Below are positions 12,879-22,287 of a DNA stretch of 64,000 nt, one piece after another; positions within the stretch are counted from its first letter, which is position 1, and each line of letters begins with the position of its first letter. Made by a program: the position numbers and the translations under genes. The notes below the pieces were generated by a model, which saw nothing but the letters and a program-made list of their open reading frames with translations, was not told the DNA's origin and did no database searches. The stretch is from Bimastos eiseni (Eukaryota > Annelida > Clitellata > Crassiclitellata > Lumbricidae): NCBI GenBank assembly GCA_959347315.1, contig OY365813.1:13634016-13698015 (forward strand), written 5' to 3'.

Positions 12879-15591
12879 AACTATTCTATGACAATTTTTA
12901 TAAACTGTAAGTTACAACCAAATGCACCGCAAATATTCTGAACTCGTTTAGGTCGCTATACCCTAGTCACGTGTATACCTACATTCGTTAGTGTTAGAGT
13001 CTTAATTCCCTGCTTGGAGCTGATCTTAAATTGACAGTTGAGATCATTGTCTACACAGAGTTGATCTGCGACGTCCGAACGCATAGCCTCTAACCCCTCC
13101 TTGACGTAAGCGTTCGAGCACGGCACATTGTGGACGACATTGAACGTCGAGATGGTCTTGAAGGTCGGAAAGATCACGTCTGGTCGAGAAGAAACATGTT
13201 CATGGTCATGGATTCTTATAATTTATATTCAATCAATCAATCATTCAATCAATATCGTTTTTGTTGACTCCAATCACAGTAATTATTAACAGTACATATA
13301 TACAACCATTACCAGCAAAATAAAAAAATAACACGATGGAAAAACAAAAAGGGTCAACTGGACAGTCAACTGGTTGCTGATTAGTATAGCATTGAGGTGG
13401 GAGGCAGCTGGGAAAGAAAAATTCCCAAAGGAACCGTATGCTTTCGCTAGTAGGGGTCACCCTTTCATACTAATATTGAGGCAGCAGATTGAAGAGATAA
13501 GGCAGACAAATGCGAGTAGTTATAATGTAACTTTACTAGTTAACTAAGCCAATGAAGTGTGACCAGTACACGCACTCATTATGAATTGCTTAACAGGTAT
13601 ATTTTAAGTCTAGCCTTAAACAGACGAAGACTACCAATTTGTCGTATAATGACCGGTATAGCATTCCAAGTCGATGGACCAGTATATTTAATTGAGAATT
13701 TACGCGTGTTTGTTCGACAGAGGATGGGTCTGTAATTGGAGGGTGTAGGACAAAACCTCCTCTGACAAAAACCCCCTCTGACAAACACCCCCCTCCCCGA
13801 CATAATCCCCTCTGACATAATCCCCCGTTTTAGGCAGGGCATTAACCCCTCGAATAAACCTCCCTCTTGCCCTAACTATAGCTTCTGCAATTAGAAGCCA
13901 TGCCATAATAACTGACAATACTAACAAAGTCTGTACAACATTACAAGTGACACTCAGTACGACTATTATTATAAATCAGGAGCGTCCAGATAGGGGATAT
14001 TTTTTGAGTCTTAGGGGGGATATCTTAACTACCTGACACTTGGAACCAGGGTGTTTGCCTCCATCAGTTAGAGGGGAATTGATGCCCCTGGTCTAACTTA
14101 TATAAGAAATCGTGTCACATATAACACGCATACGCTCTGCATAGACTTTGACTCACCTGACGCGTCTGAAGAAGCCGTGTCACAGATAGCCTAGTAAAGC
14201 ATGTGTCATATGTGTCATTTCAAAGTCTGATGCTGTCACTCAGGTATCGTCGTCCAATAGTTAGATAGCAAACAGATAATTAGTCCCTTGGTCTTTTTGC
14301 TGTTAATGTATGATAGGTCTATGTACACTGAATGCACCACTGTGCGTAATTCATAGGCTATCTGTGACACGGTTTTTTCAGACGCGTCAGGGTGTGTGTG
14401 TGTGGGCGACACAGAGCGTGTGTGTGTTGTCTGTGACACGATTTCTGATATAAGTTAGACAAGAGGCGTCAATTCCCCTCTAACTGATGGAGGCAAACTT
14501 CCTGGTTCCAAGTGTCAGATAGTCAAGATATCTCCCTAAGACTCAAAAAAATACCCCTTCCCTATCTGGACGCCCCTGAGTTAGACTAATAGTCGTACTG
14601 AGTGTCACTTGTAACGTTGTGCAGACTGTTAGTAGTGTCAGTTGTTATGGTATGCCTTCTAATCGCAGAAGCTAGTTAGGGCAAGAGGGGAGTTTTGTCC
14701 GAGGGTTAATGTCCTGCCTAAAACAGGAGGGATTATGTCAGAGGGTTTATGTCTGAGGGGATTTTGTCAGAGGGGTTCTGTCAGGGGAGTTTGTCCTACA
14801 CCTGTCATCCCACTCAACATCATCACTGACGAACTAAACTTCATCTGTGGAACAGACTACTCCAGACTACTGGCGCAGTTCCACTCTTGTGAAACCCAAA
14901 CAATAGCGCTTTGTGAATTCGGTACACAAAACCCCTTGATCAGCGACTCATCGGTGAACAAAACATTAGACCAATTTTCCACAGTCCAGCGTCGATGCTC
15001 CTATTTTTACTCAATTGAGCGGCTTGAATAATGGTGACGTCACACACAGGCACGAGCCAGAAATGGACCACGCACGCCGCATTGTACACTGTTACGTAAT
15101 TTAATGTACGTTCGACTTAAAATTTTCAAGGTTGTTTAATGTTTGAGTCCTGTATAAGCTTGAAAAATATTTAAGAAATCCGAATCACTTTGACCGAGAT
15201 ATTTAAGTTTGTCACTCTTTATATATAAATGTATAGACAGACAACTAAACAGAAAGACAGACAGACAGACAGACAGGCAGGCAGGCAGGCGGACAGAGGG
15301 ACGGACGGACAAAAGTCGACATGACCCACGCACTGATGACGCTGTGTCTGTAGGCAATGATGGATTCGTCTTGCATGATGATGTTGCACTTGTAGAATCC
15401 GTCGCTCTCACCATCTGGGTTGTTGATCGTCAGGGTGCCTGTAACGCCGTGTATGTGGTAGCGTCGGTCGTTCATCACCCCTTGGCCGTTCGTGAATCGC
15501 CAGTCGAACAGCTGCTTGTTGACCGGGGTCGTGCCACCCGAAGGCACGCAATTGAGGGTCAGCTCCGACGGATGACCCTCGAAAACGAACT
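4471..15591 (-). CDS. Partial gene: secreted/cell-surface protein with Ig-like and ephrin-receptor-like Cys-rich domains
   Basis: Assembled from exons at 15591-15334 (Ig-like), 13179-12979, about 11751-11592 (uncertain), 10659-10543, 7212-7056 and 4635-4471. Phases agree for 15334 to 13179 (phase 1) and for 10543 to 7212 (phase 0) to 4635 (phase 1). They do not agree between 12979 and 11751, so an exon is missing or that exon is misplaced. The two ends are an Ig domain and a C-rich segment resembling the Ephrin_rec_like/GCC2_GCC3 family, which points to an extracellular protein. I do not recognise the orthologue. The left (3') end leaves the window, and the start may be the signal-peptide exon near 20.5 kb. 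That all exons belong to one gene is inferred from strand, order and phase. Confidence 0.55.
4989..5018. repeat. (TA)n
   Basis: About 14 TA units followed by CACACA. The surrounding 4640-5470 shows no gene or other structure. Confidence 0.9.
5475..6035. repeat. Degenerate ATCC/ATTC tetranucleotide array
   Basis: About 560 bases of CATCCATC/CATTCATT variants with interspersed CAACCA blocks. Long open frames over it (SIHPSIHP-type) are artefacts. Confidence 0.9.
6036..7055. other. Intron sequence of the left gene
   Basis: No exon seen. 6360-6640 holds three spaced ATTAAAATGAT(T/A)GAC-like units within GC-richer sequence, suggesting an old transposon, but no ends were found. Confidence 0.4.
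7056..7212 (-). CDS. Internal exon leading into the Cys-rich domain
   Basis: 157 nt, acceptor TTCCTGTCGTCAG| and donor TGCC|GTAAGC, phase 0 to 1. The peptide begins MISPKSIYDALVHKYELL and ends ALCPAGYRRHDQVIC. Joining it to the exon at 4635 gives the spacing VIC-L-PCDPGT, typical of the start of an ephrin-receptor-like Cys-rich repeat. The exact phase fit and the cysteine register make this one of the more secure exons of the gene. Confidence 0.65.
7321..7560. repeat. TA-rich palindromic sequence
   Basis: Several TATATATA runs with mirror-symmetric breaks lie just upstream of the exon at 7212. Low complexity only. Confidence 0.8.
7561..8260. repeat. Dispersed repeat fragments
   Basis: Motifs AACTTGGCCTTTT, AGAGTTATTGACACTTA and TATAGGAGAAA recur at 10150-10195. 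No coding content. A TTTAGTAG-rich stretch lies at 7890-8010. Confidence 0.5.
8265..8395. repeat. Left member of an inverted repeat pair
   Basis: AAGCCATGAGCCAAA and TTGCCTGTGGTCACTGTTGT recur inverted at 9675-9728, where about 75 intervening bases are absent. Confidence 0.7.
8402..8440. repeat. (CA)n
   Basis: About 19 CA units. Another short CA tract sits at 9858-9885 near the right inverted-repeat member. Confidence 0.95.
9675..9728. repeat. Right member of an inverted repeat pair
   Basis: The complement of the 8265-8395 sequence with its central part deleted; it ends ATTTGGCTCATGGCTT. 8443-9660 between the pair holds TA runs and no exon. Confidence 0.7.
10016..10345. repeat. Dispersed repeat, copy 1
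   Basis: It shares GAG(C/T)CTATTCAGATAGACTGAC and GGAGATCTGAT(T/C)GG(T/C)AGCTAGCA with 23040-23210. It ends near GTCGTTAAATAAA, a 3'-like sequence also seen at 49570. Class not determined. Confidence 0.65.
10543..10659 (-). CDS. Internal exon of the Ig/ephrin-like gene
   Basis: A 39-codon segment, phase 0 at both ends. It is preceded by a pyrimidine-rich acceptor ending CCATGCAG| and followed by donor GAA|GTATGT. The peptide contains NNGCPNLKCLHDSYVQRTP. Its end phase agrees with the exon at 7212. No domain was recognised. Confidence 0.5.
10815..10872. mobile_element. Non-LTR retroelement 3' end fragment
   Basis: TATAGCGCCCTTCAAGATAT and CTACTCAGAG match the 3' region seen at 41085, 51085 and 61500. 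Only a short piece remains. Confidence 0.6.
11415..11462. repeat. TA-rich tract
   Basis: (TA)n with AATATAATAT interruptions, just left of a MITE half. Confidence 0.9.
11480..11586. mobile_element. MITE half (one terminus)
   Basis: ATGTACGCAGTGCAACA, GGTCCGAAATT and CAATATATGGACGGGCC parallel the right half of the element at 31445-31938. The left half is missing. Confidence 0.6.
11592..11751 (-). CDS. Possible exon of the Ig/ephrin-like gene
   Basis: The open frame begins after CTGCAG| and reads QQNCMEVARKLAKYSQLIAN and on through VVPVKPIISSGLDLIKG. The upper boundary is a plausible acceptor in phase 0. The lower boundary is unclear, because the frame runs into the terminus of a MITE at about 11586. 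Its phase does not match the exon ending at 12979, so either an exon between them was missed or this is not an exon. The protein-like composition is the main support. Confidence 0.35.
12172..12510 (-). pseudogene. Non-LTR retrotransposon-associated ORF remnant
   Basis: The minus-strand frame contains HFVPVAVETVGSWHAEALGF and REISHLLQRISSLL, similar to the segment FxPVAVET(L/V)GxW...FLxQRIS often seen at the end of invertebrate retrotransposon ORFs. It is truncated and has no reverse transcriptase here. It lies between exons of the left gene on the same strand. Confidence 0.65.
12610..12885. repeat. ATT/ATC trinucleotide tracts
   Basis: (ATT)n near 12685-12725 and (ATC)n at 12842-12878, with mixed trinucleotides between. 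Confidence 0.95.
12979..13179 (-). CDS. Internal exon of the Ig/ephrin-like gene
   Basis: A 67-codon open segment between acceptor CTCGACCAG|AC and donor GTAG|GTATAC, phase 1 at both ends, so it can follow the Ig exon in frame. The peptide has VPCSNAYVKEGLEAM and an amphipathic stretch with further cysteines (QLCVDNDLNCQF). It looks like a small globular linker of alpha/beta type, but I cannot name the family. Good splice sites and strong coding character support it. Confidence 0.6.
13579..13741 (-). pseudogene. Non-LTR retrotransposon ORF C-terminus
   Basis: The minus strand encodes NTRKFSIKYTGPSTWNAIPV and LRLFKARLKIYLLSNS, the typical GPxxWNxLP...FKxxLKxxLL tail of CR1/Jockey-like polyproteins. 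It abuts the foldback element. Confidence 0.75.
13742..14802. mobile_element. Foldback element with ~450-bp inverted arms
   Basis: The left arm 13742-14193 and right arm 14354-14802 are inverted copies with few differences, starting GGTGTAGGACAAA. Matched landmarks include CATTACAAGTGACACTCAGT, ACGCGTCTGAAGAAGCCGTG and GCCCTAACTA. The spacer is about 160 bases. Subterminal repeats of (A/C)CCCCTCTGACA(A/T)AA occur in both arms. No coding capacity or clear target duplication. Confidence 0.9.
14803..15233. other. Unassigned intron-like sequence
   Basis: It contains an unremarkable open frame on the plus strand entering from the foldback arm. No similarity recognised. Confidence 0.3.
15234..15312. 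repeat. (GACA)n/(GGCA)n tract
   Basis: About 60 bases of CAGA, then CAGG/GACG tetranucleotides, right at the 3' side of the Ig exon. Confidence 0.9.
15334..15591 (-). CDS. Ig-like domain exon
   Basis: An 86-codon exon with acceptor TTGTTCAG|AG and donor A|GTGCGT, phase 1 at both ends, as is usual for exons carrying one whole Ig domain. The translation shows the Ig core in order: strand B Cys in ELTLNCVPSGG, strand C Trp in LFDWRF, an L-T-I strand, then D-G-F-Y-K-C as the strand F D-x-G-x-Y-x-C motif. Only one Ig domain is visible. It is the most upstream confident exon of the left minus-strand gene. Confidence 0.75.
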
Positions 15592-15756
15592 CTGAACAAC
15601 AAAAGCATAACCCAAATAATGATCCGACCTGGGACCAATATGGAAGGGAAATGAAGCCCCAATGTGGCAGCCAATCAGTTATCGTCTGTACTGACACATT
15701 GCGGGAGAAGTATGTGATCGGTTATGTATTGAAAAAAGTGACATCCTGACGGTCCA

Positions 15757-15935
15757 ATCTAGGTGCTTCGCCTACGTTGGTCCCACCAGCTGGAATAGCA
15801 TTTCTTTCCTCTTAGAAAGGAGCTGCTCTCTCTCTCTCTCTCTCTCCCTCTGTCTCTCTCTCACTTGCTGCGCTTCAAGACATTCCTTTTTACCCTCTTT
15901 TCTTTAACTTGGCTTGCGTTAAGTTTTGGTTTACT
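15757..15935 (+). pseudogene. Non-LTR retrotransposon 3' ORF end
   Basis: The plus strand reads like a GPTSWNSI...LL tail, interrupted by a (TC)n expansion at 15830-15870, then TTTAACTTGGCTTGCGT, a 3' sequence repeated at 57895 and 58125. Confidence 0.6.
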
Positions 15936-15940
15936 TCAAT

Positions 15941-16123
15941 CAGGGCCGTAACGAGGGGTCAGCAGAGCCGTGGCCCAGGGCACAAATGTGGAAAGGGCGC
16001 AAATTTCAGAATGGAATAACTTATTATTCCATAAAGTGCACTATATATTTTCAAAATGTGTGGGCGCCAGATTGATGCTAGGCACAGCCTCACAGGGCGT
16101 AATTATAGCTAGGTACGGTCCTG
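15941..16123. mobile_element. 183-bp hAT-like MITE
   Basis: It begins CAGGGCCGTAACGAGGGG and ends TAGGTACGGTCCTG (complement CAGGACCGTACCTA). Perfect 8-bp target duplications ACTTCAAT lie at 15933-15940 and 16124-16131. Confidence 0.9.
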
Positions 16124-16127
16124 ACTT

Positions 16128-16205
16128 CAATTACCGCGCGCTAATAACCGTGCGCAAATAACCGCGCGTGGCTTATTACCGCGCCGATCATAACCACGCA
16201 TGTCG
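16128..16205. repeat. CpG-rich ATAACCGCGCG repeats
   Basis: Five degenerate 14-17-base units such as AATTACCGCGCGCT, AATAACCGTGCGCA and AATAACCGCGCGTGG in otherwise AT-rich DNA. Confidence 0.75.
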
Positions 16206-16261
16206 TTACTTATAGAGGCCTTATTAATTATTCGTCAACATATCATACCCTCATTGTAAGC

Positions 16262-16618
16262 AGCGGGATGAAAAGATTTTTATTTAATTTGAAGCTGGCT
16301 TAATTAAAAGAATTCTGATCAACTTGAAGCCGGATTATGCATCAGAATTCTGTTCAATTAGGAGCCGCGTTCAGGAAATGAATTCTCCTGAACTAGAAGG
16401 TGAATTGACGAAAAGAATGCGGTTTAAATGAAAGCGGGAATGATGAAAATAATGTTATTTAAATGGAAGCGGGAATTAATGAAAACGTTAATGATAGGAA
16501 TTCGGTTAAACTAGAAGCTGGATTGATGAAAAGAATACCACCTAAGTGGAAGCTGGAATGATGGAAAGATTCATGTTTAACTAGAAGCTGGATCGCTGAA
16601 AAGAATTCAGTCTGATTA
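16262..16618. repeat. Degenerate minisatellite, core GAAGCTGGATTGATGAAAAG
   Basis: About ten units of roughly 33-40 bases such as AGAAGCTGGATTGATGAAAA and GGAAGCGGGAATGATGAAAA, separated by AAT(T/A)C..TTAA(A/C)T. The same unit occurs at 26560-26860, 42895-43045 and, inverted, 48540-48630. Confidence 0.85.
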
Positions 16619-16621
16619 GGG

Positions 16622-16765
16622 GCCGTTCACATATTATATAACGCATAAAATCCCCTTTTTTGACCCACCCCTACCCTTAATAACGTTATATAACAGCAGC
16701 TGTGACCCCCCACCCTATATTATACAACAGATATGCTACCCACCCCTTACCCCACCTCAGCCTAT
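16622..16765. repeat. GGGCCGTTCACATATTATATAACG MITE-like end
   Basis: It resembles ends of GGCCGTxCA-type MITEs, followed by CCACCCC blocks. The opposite end was not located. Confidence 0.4.
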
Positions 16766-19590
16766 AAGCACATTAAAAGACATACAATCGACATTATTGT
16801 ATTGCACAATTTGACACTTTTATAACAATACGATGTTAGTTAGAACTTTAATAGTAGTGATTCAACTGATAATTGCCTTTATTCAATTCAAGAACTGCAG
16901 TAAAAATCATCATATACCCAATTACCTATGTAACAAAAGCTACCTTAAAATTGTGTACTCTCTCGTGAGAATGATGATTAGACCGCATGTATGGAGCTCC
17001 TCTGCATCTTAATAATCGCACTTTTAATGGCACTAAATTCACTTGTATTAATTACGGTACCTAATTGGGTAGTCGACGATTGTCACCATGTATCTACATG
17101 TAAGCCTACTATAATACAGCATGATAATACATGGTAGTGACGTACATACTATTTAAAAACACCATTTTTGTTTCCCTCCTGTTTTGCACTAGAAATGAGC
17201 ATTATAGTATCACACAGAATGGATTGGTTTAATATTGAACTATCAGGTATTTATCGATAAGTTCGTGGTACAACTCTACCTATTTAATAGCGCATGATGA
17301 ATACAGAGTGCGTACTACAACTGCAATTGGGTATTTAAGCAAACATAAACTATTTACACATACCATAGAAAATGAAATCAAACATAATGATAATACCTAC
17401 CAAAATAATTATTACAAGTGAATTAATTTTAATTTAAACCAGAATCAAAACAAAGCACACAGAATTGAGCGTTTAGAGTTATGCACATAAAATCGTTAAC
17501 ATTGTAAACAGCAAATTGTTAAAAGTGGATATATAAAATAATAGCTAAGAACGTCAAATCAATTCACCAGGTGGCAGGTAATGGTGCTAGTTTTGGTTCA
17601 CAGCGTATTGTGAACTTTGATTAAACAATAAAGGTCCGTAGTACATGAAATTTCCAATTGGTAGGCAAACAGGCAATATAGCATAAGCTGAAAAAAGTTT
17701 GTTATATAACAAAACCTTCAACCTACCCCCACCCTACACCAGGGCCGTTGTTAGGGGCTGGCGAGTAGGGCGGTCGCCCTATTCGCCGAGGCCCTCCAGG
17801 AGTATAGGGGGCGCCAAAATGATTTTAGTGACGTCATTGACTAAAATACAATTTGATAACCGCAGACGAACGATTGATCGAATACTTAAAATAATTTTAA
17901 TATTCAAAACAATAATTATTATATTAAACGAAATTTACATTTTTCACAGAAGTTTAAAGACATACTTAATTATTCTCAATTCCAAGTTGATTTAGTGCCT
18001 TTTTTGGTTCAATTTCAGTTAGGTAAGTAAATAAATTGTAAACTACTAAATTTGGCAATTTGGTTTAGAGTTTATATACTATATAGTATAGCAGTGATAA
18101 TAATGCGAAATTGCTGTGGCTCCCTGACCCTGGGCACGCAGACCATTTATGTCATTTTCATTTTACTTTGTATCTGCATCAGGATTTCAAAAAAGTATGC
18201 TTTTATTTATAATGCAGGCTGCAGCAGAGCAGAGGCTGAGTACTGCACTGCAAGTCAGAAGTCTGGAACAGTGTACTGTGAAAAAACATAACTAATATTT
18301 ATGTTGTTGTAATTTTTTAATGTACTTTAATGTACTCGGAGTTCTTTCAACTCATTGACAAAAAATGGAAAAAATTAAATATCGTTTAACCACTCGAACA
18401 AGTCCTCCTTGACGAGATCCACTCCGGCAAGTTTACATCATAAAATGATCTCTTAAGGAGATGGATCGATTGCGCCATCTAACCGATTACCAAAAGTCAA
18501 TAAAAGAGGGTCCCGAAAAATCCATGTTTTTACTATCACTTGTTTCTGTTTATTTTGTGTTGAGTCGCGAGCGCCTCTGATTCGAGTTTCGCTATATAAG
18601 TGCTTCATTATATTACATTGCTCGGAAGGGTAGGACGTGAAACTTTTAACGCATAATTGCCAAAACAATTACATCCAAATGCAGTTCCAGTTAAAAATCA
18701 TCCTTTGAAAACATTTCTTTAATATTTCCAGCTCTATATTATTATTTAAGTCGTTATATTTCCTTTAAAAAACGAGCGCGACTATCGATTTGTCCTGCAA
18801 AAGTCCCGGATGTAGTCGCACACATAATCTAGGTTAATGACCCAGTTTTCGTCGGCTTCATATCCCTCCATATTAATCCCCGATCCGACCGACTTACTTT
18901 ATGCATGAGCGTCCGACATTTCTATAGCGACTGCCTAACTGTATGAATGGCCGAGTGCTGGCTTTACTAAAATGACCGACGACTAACCATTGTGACCAAA
19001 ATAATGAGACCGACCGTCAAGACTGACTCGTTGACTTAATGGTTGACTGACTTATTTACTGACCAACCTTCAGTCTGATTGACTGGTCGGTTGTTTGGTT
19101 GACTGACAGAATACGAGGTTATCGCCTGCAAGGATATGAATTAAGCGATACTTCATGGTGCAGGTCGCTGGAAGCATTAATAATTATGAGCCACTGGATT
19201 ATACAATACATCATTACTGCTAATTACTATACATTATGGAAGACGAGACGAGACGCAAAGTAGACGCACTGAAGAAGGGAGGAACAGATAGGGTTTAAAT
19301 TGTCAAAATTGAACGGGTGGGGGTGAAAATTTTTCACATGCCCAGATGTACCGACCAGAATTCTTACGAACTTGAAACCGGTATACGGGCTAAATCTTAG
19401 ACTGTGACTGCGGGTTTTCGGTGCAAGAATTTGATTTTTAGTTGTGTTAAGATACATTAATTAAGCCACTGAAAGCTGATCTCGGGGTTTTGCTTGACCC
19501 CAAGGTAATTCGTAAAAATGAACTGGTTGGGTTGAAAAATGAACTGAGTTGAACTCTCCAATCCCAGGGCCCGCCGACAATTCAATCATT
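16766..19590. other. Gene-free AT-rich stretch
   Basis: No exon supported. 17742-17815 has a GGGCCGTTGTTAGGGG hAT-like start without a matched end. 18505-18560 shares GGGTCCCGAAAAA(T/A)CCATG with 58245 (dispersed repeat). Confidence 0.4.
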
Positions 19591-19599
19591 GGGGAGGAT

Positions 19600-19887
19600 G
19601 ACGCAAGGAAGAAGCAGCGAGAACAAGATGAAGATGCAATGAGCACAGGATGAAGATTCAATGAGAACAGGTTGAAGATGCAATGAGAACAGGATGAAGG
19701 TGCAATGAGAACAGGATGAAAATGCAACGAGAACAGGATGAAGATGCAATAAGAACAGGATGAAGATGCATTGAGAACAGGATGAAGATGTAATAAGAAC
19801 AGGATGAAGATGCAATGAGAACAGGATGAAGATGCATTGAGAACAGGATGAAGATGTAATAAGAACAGGATGAAGATGCAATGAGAA
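19600..19887. repeat. 22-bp minisatellite (ATGCAATGAGAACAGGATGAAG)
   Basis: About 13 head-to-tail copies with few changes. The unit is not a multiple of three, so all three minus frames stay open and give 22-residue peptide repeats; these long frames are artefacts. Confidence 0.95.
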
Positions 19888-20215
19888 CGCCAGGAGGTGG
19901 AAGGAGGAGACAGCGGAGGAGAAAGACAATTAAAGGACTCGGATCGAGGACGATAAGGAATAAAGAAGAAACGGCTCTCATGCACAACACATAGGCTACA
20001 TACACAATTCTCCTGAGATTCCTGAGCAACTCGTAATCTATGCTATAATTTTCATATCATGATATAGCCTTTTTGGTACCGTTATTATATAGTATTGTTA
20101 TTTATTTAAACTTATTTTACATTCAATTTCGGTGTCCCATTACGCATTAGTAAACGAAGTAATAAAGGCCATACCCATTTACTTGCTCACAATTACAGAT
20201 TCGCAAATTACTTGC

Positions 20216-20516
20216 CTACATTTTCATATAATGAAAACATGCTTTCCAGAAAGTAGCTCCTTGGATATGACGGCACCGCACGTTTGGACTTCGCGCCCGC
20301 CTCCGCCTGTCTAATCATCACCCCCTCTCTAGTCATCGCCGCCAATCTAGCCCTCGCCGCATCTTTAGCCTTCGTCTTCTCTCTAAGCCGCCTCGCCTTT
20401 GACTTCCGGGAGCAGTCGGTCAGATCCATCTGGTGACAAAATACTGCGAATACGAAGACGATCCGAATAAACGAGAGACAACCGCTCATCGCGTTACGAC
20501 GCCTTCTAAAACACAT
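20216..20516 (-). CDS. Putative first exon with signal peptide and basic helical segment
   Basis: The open frame starts MCFRRRRNAM or, 9 codons later, at an internal Met giving MSGCLSFIRIVFVFAVFCHQ, which looks like a signal peptide. After DLTDCSRK comes a strongly basic, Ala-rich helical run (about 30 residues, R/K/A). No unambiguous donor was found; GGGG|GTGATG is one candidate. Position and strand would suit the 5' end of the Ig/ephrin-like gene, but no phase link to the Ig exon could be shown. It could also be a chance frame. Confidence 0.35.
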
Positions 20517-22105
20517 TCTAAACTCAGACGCTGACGAACACGTTAATGTTTCAACGGACAACTTTGTCGAAATGAGACTGAACCGCTGGGTCTCTGTACA
20601 GTGTCATGTAAGGCGAGCAGCGGTTACAATGTTGCCGTGCGTTAAACAATTTTGTCGGTTAATAATTTCGAAGTGTTTACCTACCGTCTTTGGCGGTGAC
20701 TCAAATTTAAATCAACGAGTAAACTTGATTGGTTGGCATTGGGGCTACGTCATATTTGCCACTTCCCGTGTCCTCATTGGCTGCTGTGCAAATCGCAATC
20801 AGTAGACGAAAAACTGCATCACAGATTGTTTTGCATAACAAGATCCTTGTCGTTATTGGCCTACAGAAGACATGGACAGCTTCACTCACTGCTACCTCGA
20901 CGCATACTTGGCTTTCGAGTGGCGCTTTAGAAGTTTGCGATTAATTCCTCTCCTCGATTGCGGAGGCTAAAAGTAACTGACTTCTATTGCGAGTGTTGGT
21001 CTTGCAATGCCAAATGTGGTACAGGGTGCACCGATATTTTGATACTACCGAGTCCGGAAATTAGGTCTAGATTCAATACCGCCGCCTGTTGTGAGTGTAA
21101 GGCACGGGTCTATTGAAGCCTATGGGAGGGGTCGTAGAGTAATGAAGAACACACTGGGGCGCAGGCTGTATTCCCCGCACGGTTGACGAGTCTTTCTTTC
21201 GCTAGGCGGCAACGGCGTTGGTTAAAATGCGATGCATAACGTAATGTGCACCATGCACGGCTGTCAACAGTTAAATTTGACTCCTATAATAATTTTAAAT
21301 GTTAATGCAATTCTCAGACACAAAAAACTGACATGGTTTATTATCAGTCACAGCGAGTAACAACGGTGGAGACTCAGCATTCGTCAAATCAAACATACGA
21401 CAAACAAGGCCATATCAAGTGACTCAGAAGATATCTCCAACAAATAAATCAGTCTGGTTAAAAGAAAGTGCACAACAAATGCAGAGCATCATTTCCTAAA
21501 TTGCATGGCGTGCCAAACATCGATAGACAACAAACCACAAGAGACGAGAAAGACGGTTCCCTTATTATTGAGCATTTAATTGGAACTACTACCAAATGAT
21601 TTTGAACTTTTGATTACAGTTCAGACCATTTTTAAACATACCATCAACAGTGATATAGCAGTTACATAAACTGAACACACTAGAAGTTCATACAGACCCC
21701 ACTGGAATCTGCAACCCCAAATTTTGATATCCCACTTAAAGTTATACCAAAGCCCATCATAAACTCATAGTTGAAGCAGATCACCAAGAGATCAATACCA
21801 CACACGCACGCACGCACACACACTGTAACAACACTAACTGCACACTTCAATGACTCAATGGTGCATCAATATCAACGAGATATCCTCAACAATCCTTCAG
21901 ACATCCAGTTGTCAACATCAGTATTTAAATAGCCTGCAATGTGGACAAAAAACTGTCAGCAGCATATTATGACCCCAGAATTCTTCAGATCTGTGCCATT
22001 GAAATTAATGGCCTTATAGATTTTGAAATAACCTTTTATAAACGTTGGTGATCTTCAAAGCAGAACACGGAGCTACATCTGGTAATTTCTCTGAATCTAA
22101 ACTGA
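20517..22105. other. Intergenic DNA and canopy 3' flank
   Basis: No exon seen beyond short spurious frames. The right part (about 21340-22105) is likely canopy 3' UTR, AT-rich with CACACGCACG at 21805. Confidence 0.4.
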
Positions 22106-22287
22106 TCATAACTCGTGCTTGATTTCTGATGGTTTAACTGTATCATCCTCGGCAGATTCCTCATCTTCATCACTATCATTGTCATTATCACCATCATCAT
22201 CATCATTGTCTGACTCCTTCGCTGGACTTGTGTGAACCACTTTCGTCGCCTCTTCATAGTCGGTTATGTTGGTCTTCGAGCACACAC
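22106..22287 (-). CDS. CNPY2: Canopy exon 5: acidic tail and KHEL
   Basis: Acceptor GATTTTCTTAG|. It supplies the last family cysteine (SVCSKTNITDY), then a tail dominated by Asp/Glu and ending KPSEIKHEL before TGA. The sequence down to about 21.3 kb would be 3' UTR; one AATAAA-like hexamer on the minus strand lies near 21340. Confidence 0.88.

Noticed and set aside
12558..12941. Poly-Met/Asn and poly-His frames
   Set aside because: Translation of ATT/ATC trinucleotide runs.
13700..13927. Frames crossing 13742 and 14735-15031
   Set aside because: They span foldback-arm boundaries and have no protein similarity.
16260..16620. CRISPR-like regular repeats
   Set aside because: Units are degenerate and tandem without unique spacers, and the window is eukaryotic; classed as a minisatellite.
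19461..20029. 115-174-codon frames with CIFILF...HPVL repeats
   Set aside because: Direct consequence of the 22-bp minisatellite, open in all minus frames.
22036..22257. 73-codon minus frame MKRRRKWFTQVQ...
   Set aside because: Wrong-frame reading of canopy exon 5; the real frame gives the last family Cys, the acidic tail and KHEL.
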